From a virus, in IMG/VR virus record IMGVR_UViG_3300042567_000999, positions 19,427-83,426 of that record: a stretch of DNA of 64,000 nucleotides; one strand, written 5' to 3'. Below the pieces are notes generated by a model. The model was not told the DNA's origin. It was given only the letters and a program-made list of their open reading frames with translations, and did not search any database. The translations under genes were made by a program, and so were the position numbers. Below, one piece after another: positions 60,318 through 64,000 of the stretch (the first letter of the stretch is position 1; every line of letters begins with the position of its first letter).

Positions 60318-63300
60318 ATGACCAAAAGTTATAGGATAAAATCAACACCAGGAAAAAAAGAAAGAAGTATACGAATTAACGTCACTCAGGATTTTGATTT
60401 TTTAGAAATGCTGTCTTTAAAATTAAGACAAGAAGACGTTTATACGAGGTTTTGTGCTGATTATGGTGTAGTTGCTGGTAGGGTAATTGTTAACGGTGGA
60501 TATGGTGTACCAAACGCAAATGTATCTATATTTATTCCTCTTGATGCAATTGATGAAAATGACCCGGTAATATCCACACTTTATCCTTATAAAAACGTAG
60601 AACAAAAAAATGAAGATGGTTATAGATATAACCTATTACCTTACGTAAAAGAATATGATGGGCATACTGCAACTGGAACTTTTCCTGATAAAAATGATGT
60701 TTTAACAAGAACTGAAGTTTTAGAGGTATACGAAAAGTATTATAAGTTTACCGTTAAAACTAATGAAAGTGGTGACTTTATGATAATCGGAGCCCCACTT
60801 GGAATTCAAACATTAATTTTAGATTTAGATTTATCAAACATTGGTTGTTTTTCTTTAAGACCTGCAGATTTAATAAGAGCGGGTTTAGCAACTACTGAGC
60901 AATTTGACGGAGACCAATTCAAATCATCAACAGATTTAAATTCCTTACCACAAATTGTTAACATCAAACAAGATGTTGATGTTACTTCATTTTGGGGTGA
61001 AACCGAATTATGTAATGTTGGGATTACAAGGGCCGATTTTGATTTAAGAGATTTTGGAATTGATATTAAACCTCACGCTGTTTTTATGGGGTCAATTTTT
61101 TCATCGGCCGATGAAGACTATTTGAAAACAAATTGTAAACCCGGAAAAGAAACAGGTAATCTATGTAGTTTAGTAACTGCTCCTGGTAGAATTTTAGCGG
61201 TTAGACAAACAATTAATTACGATAATGATGGAAGACCTGTTTTAGAACAATACACATTACCTGAAGGTGGTAAAGTAATTGATGACAACGGAACATGGTT
61301 AATTGAAGTTCCTATGAACTTAGATTATGTCACAACTAATGAATTTGGGGAACAAGTATTATCAAATGACCCATCAGTAGGAATCCCAACAAAAGGTAAA
61401 TACAGATTTAGAATTCAATATCAGAATGAGGCTGGTATGGAAAATAGTATTATGCGTGGTGATTATTTAGTTCCTAATGTTAAAGAATGGGGTTGGTCAT
61501 CTAATAACAATGACGAGCCAACCGATACCGACGCTCAGTTATACTCATACGCCTTTAGTTTAGATTGGACTGAATACGGGGACCCAACAACAACAATAGG
61601 TCAACAAATGATACAAGAAGCTATTGATTGTGAAGATAGGTTCTACCAATTTAATTATAATAAAGTTTATACGATATCGGGATTAGTCGATAGATGGAAA
61701 TGGGGTTCAAATAGATTACGACATTTAGGTATTAAAGATATTACAGATAGGACTTGTGTTAATACGGTTAATAAGTTTCCGGTTAACGATGGTGTTAGAA
61801 ATTTTGATTTCTTGGTATTCATATTAAACTTACTTGTTACAATTTTAACACCTGTTTTTGTGTCTTTAATTATAATATTACATGTTTTAGCATTACTATA
61901 CCCTGTAATTCGAATAATAATAAATCTTATAATATGGATAATAAACGTAGTAATATATGGGATTTGTTTAATTATTGCTGCAATATCAACTAAAAAGAAA
62001 AAAGAAGATTGTAAACAAGAAAACATAACCCCATTAGATAAAGAAAATCCATTTAAAAGAATTTCTTTACCTATGATGTCTTATCCTGATTGTGAAGCGT
62101 GTCCTTGTGAAGATGTTGCATTACCTCCGGATGAATCGTCATTCCAACAAAGTGCAACTGTTACAATATCAGCAAGTAATTTTAGCCCATTGGCGGATTT
62201 AAATTCTATATCTTCATTTGAAACATATAATAGTTCATATGCATCAACATCTAGTAGTCCTGAAAGTTATAATAATGCGATTAGACAAGCATATGCAGGA
62301 TATCAAGTACTGAATTCAGGAAACAACTTAGATAAACTATTAAAAGTTCCTGTGACGCAATTTTTAGTACAAGGGGGAATACCTTCAATAGGATATGACG
62401 TTCATTTAGCTCAATCAATGAATTTAGCAAACGTAAGACAAAGATATTTTGACGGGTTAAATCATATCAAAGTTACTGTAAATAATACTAATCCGCTTAC
62501 TAATACGGTTGACCCATCAACAACCTTTGATGATAGTGTTCTTGTTATGTTATGTGATTCAGGAACCATATCAAATATGCCTCCAGGACAATTATTAACC
62601 TTTACGGATTTAAGTGCAATCAATGACCCAAACACTACAGGGTTAACGACAATTAATCAGTATAATACAAATAATATAACAGGTTCAACGCCTTATAGTC
62701 CAAACAGTTTATATAACAAACAATTTAGTTGGGTTGATACAAACGGTAACGTACAAAGTGGGACTTTAAAATTAAAAATCACTGAAAACGGAAAAGAATA
62801 TAAATTTAAAGCTGGGGTCGAGTACTTCCAACTTATTACAGGTGCCACCACTCAGCAATTTTCAGGTATAACAAGTGGAACAACTGGTTTATTAAATCAG
62901 TATTTGTTTAGAAAAACACAAACATATAATTATGGATTACCACCATCATTTAATCATAATGATTATATCACTCCGTGGAAATTCTTAGATGGATTTTTAG
63001 AAATGGAAATTTTAATTCTTAGTAGAGGGGTTGACCCTTACACTGAGAAACAAAAAATAAAATATGACCTCTCAAAATTATTTGGTTACGCATTATCAAA
63101 TGGACCTACGGTAGAGGGTATATATCATTTGAATATACCTATACAACCAAATTCGGGTCCACAATCATTTGGACAAGGTATGTATCCTTGGTATAGTTCA
63201 TATGTGACACCACAAACACATAAAGTTACAGATAATACCACAACCTCACCATATAATGGAGCTAACCTATACTTTGAACCATATGGATTTACTGTGGACC

Positions 63301-64000
63301 CAACTCAGTTTACTTCATTCACAAATAATTCAGTTTACTACTATAACTCAACTGATAAAAGCCAAACAACTCATAAATCATTTAATGGTGACAGTTATAA
63401 TTTAGGTCATTATTCAAATAACGGAGGGGCTATTAGTAATAACACTGTTAATAATTTTACCTTTCAGTATAATTACATAACTAACGCATTTATCGGACAA
63501 GGTAATTTTGAAGGGGGTACTCTATTAACTTCCAGTATACCTGCTGGAACACCTTTTAACCCTATTGCTAACCCTAATAGTCAAGCAAGATTAATGTCAC
63601 CGGCGTACCATTTACAGTTAAATGCTAATGTAACAATTACAAATAATAATAGAATGGTGTTAAGGTCCGATAGGTTACCAACATCAACAAAAACACAAAC
63701 AAGTGGTAATACATCATATTCTTTACACCTTAATGATAATTTTGCGGTGTATTTGGTTGGTGAAGATGGTAATGGAACGGTGGCTCCTTTTGTTTCATTA
63801 CAACCAACAGATACGACTAATAATTTAGCGGATTTAACTGGTGACACTTCTAACGCCATTACAGATGCTGTTATCGGTTCTTTACAATGTGAGAACTTAA
63901 CACTTTTAGAATGTTATAGTGGTACGGGTACAAGTTTTGGTGTTAATGACCCTTGTGATGGAAATTTAGATAATAAACGAGTAAGTGGTGGGAAAGTGTG
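60318..64000 (+). CDS. Very large baseplate-linked structural protein, 5' part
   Basis: An open frame from the ATG at 60318 (MTKSYRIKSTPGKKERSIRI) runs without stop to the right edge, at least 1,227 residues. An early beta segment (AGRVIVNGGYGVPNANVSIF) resembles a carboxypeptidase-regulatory/Ig-like module. Residues about 496-557 form a long hydrophobic stretch (for instance LLVTILTPVFVSLIIILHVL) that would span a membrane two or three times, followed by KKKKEDC and a Cys-rich SYPDCEACPCED. The remainder is Asn/Thr/Tyr-rich, as in fibre or baseplate surface proteins. In T4, gp7 follows gp6 at this place, but no similarity to gp7 is evident. The protein may be a large wedge or fibre-bearing component with a membrane-active segment. 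Confidence 0.7.
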   Translation, partial: MTKSYRIKSTPGKKERSIRINVTQDFDFLEMLSLKLRQEDVYTRFCADYGVVAGRVIVNGGYGVPNANVSIFIPLDAIDENDPVISTLYPYKNVEQKNEDGYRYNLLPYVKEYDGHTATGTFPDKNDVLTRTEVLEVYEKYYKFTVKTNESGDFMIIGAPLGIQTLILDLDLSNIGCFSLRPADLIRAGLATTEQFDGDQFKSSTDLNSLPQIVNIKQDVDVTSFWGETELCNVGITRADFDLRDFGIDIKPHAVFMGSIFSSADEDYLKTNCKPGKETGNLCSLVTAPGRILAVRQTINYDNDGRPVLEQYTLPEGGKVIDDNGTWLIEVPMNLDYVTTNEFGEQVLSNDPSVGIPTKGKYRFRIQYQNEAGMENSIMRGDYLVPNVKEWGWSSNNNDEPTDTDAQLYSYAFSLDWTEYGDPTTTIGQQMIQEAIDCEDRFYQFNYNKVYTISGLVDRWKWGSNRLRHLGIKDITDRTCVNTVNKFPVNDGVRNFDFLVFILNLLVTILTPVFVSLIIILHVLALLYPVIRIIINLIIWIINVVIYGICLIIAAISTKKKKEDCKQENITPLDKENPFKRISLPMMSYPDCEACPCEDVALPPDESSFQQSATVTISASNFSPLADLNSISSFETYNSSYASTSSSPESYNNAIRQAYAGYQVLNSGNNLDKLLKVPVTQFLVQGGIPSIGYDVHLAQSMNLANVRQRYFDGLNHIKVTVNNTNPLTNTVDPSTTFDDSVLVMLCDSGTISNMPPGQLLTFTDLSAINDPNTTGLTTINQYNTNNITGSTPYSPNSLYNKQFSWVDTNGNVQSGTLKLKITENGKEYKFKAGVEYFQLITGATTQQFSGITSGTTGLLNQYLFRKTQTYNYGLPPSFNHNDYITPWKFLDGFLEMEILILSRGVDPYTEKQKIKYDLSKLFGYALSNGPTVEGIYHLNIPIQPNSGPQSFGQGMYPWYSSYVTPQTHKVTDNTTTSPYNGANLYFEPYGFTVDPTQFTSFTNNSVYYYNSTDKSQTTHKSFNGDSYNLGHYSNNGGAISNNTVNNFTFQYNYITNAFIGQGNFEGGTLLTSSIPAGTPFNPIANPNSQARLMSPAYHLQLNANVTITNNNRMVLRSDRLPTSTKTQTSGNTSYSLHLNDNFAVYLVGEDGNGTVAPFVSLQPTDTTNNLADLTGDTSNAITDAVIGSLQCENLTLLECYSGTGTSFGVNDPCDGNLDNKRVSGGKV

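Noticed and set aside
60318-64000. Assignment of the last gene as T4 gp7
   Set aside because: Only its position after gp6 fits. Composition, the hydrophobic segment and the Cys cluster are not gp7-like.

Overview
The window looks like part of a large, strictly lytic, T4-like contractile-tailed phage (myovirus) genome, probably infecting a member of the Bacteroidota (Flavobacteriia-like). The T4-like assignment rests on recognisable homologues of the tail sheath (gp18), tail tube (gp19), hub-assembly chaperone (gp26/gp51 type), a short tape measure (gp29 type), gp53, gp25, gp6, family B DNA polymerase (gp43), gp32, UvsX, a 5'-3' exonuclease of the T4 RNase H type, gp41 helicase and class Ia ribonucleotide reductase. 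The host guess rests on strong AT richness, A-rich translation starts with almost no Shine-Dalgarno sequences, and two promoters of Bacteroidota type (TTG, about 19-20 bases, then TAnnTTT). No integrase, attachment site, tRNA, rRNA or CRISPR array was seen.

Left arm (1-12,608, all leftward): a tightly overlapping operon for sugar synthesis and glycosyl transfer. It holds the start of a NeuB-like nonulosonate synthase (cut by the window edge), a GmhA-like SIS isomerase, a short-chain dehydrogenase, a TIM-barrel sugar isomerase, a VOC protein, a class III aminotransferase, a CMP-sugar synthetase, a methyltransferase, a GPSL-motif transferase candidate, a GT11-GT10 double fucosyltransferase, a GT2, a GT2-GT4 fusion and, beyond dUTPase and a 3'-5' exonuclease, a further GT4-like protein. 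The simplest reading is a phage-borne pathway that makes a CMP-activated aminated sugar acid and builds a fucosylated glycan on the virion, on the DNA or on the host surface.

12,648-15,230: a leftward block of small, probably virion- or head-related proteins (one WYL-like, one with a Cys/His cluster), ending at a compact divergent promoter pair. 15,231-18,036: a rightward cysteine-rich LamG-like adhesin with a Thr-Pro linker, and a small Ig-like structural protein. 18,128-20,956: DNA polymerase behind a leader with a hairpin. 20,953-25,314 (leftward): a small protein, a neck-like protein, a manganese-type superoxide dismutase fused to an HEWSH metallopeptidase-like domain, and a SNF2 helicase.

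25,370-48,333 (rightward): neck/tail completion proteins, sheath, a HAD-like enzyme, tube, chaperone with a likely +1 frameshift, tape measure, and two very large baseplate proteins (2,034 and 2,321 residues) flanking gp53. 48,366-49,286: two small proteins. 49,406-57,856: replication and nucleotide module (gp32, UvsX, exonuclease, helicase, NrdB, NrdA). 57,942-64,000: baseplate wedge genes gp25, gp6 and a very large structural protein that runs off the right edge and carries a roughly 60-residue hydrophobic membrane-like segment. Late genes on both strands are preceded by a recurring TATTTAT(A/T/C) element, and several rho-independent terminators separate the modules. No stretch over 300 bases lacks a gene.
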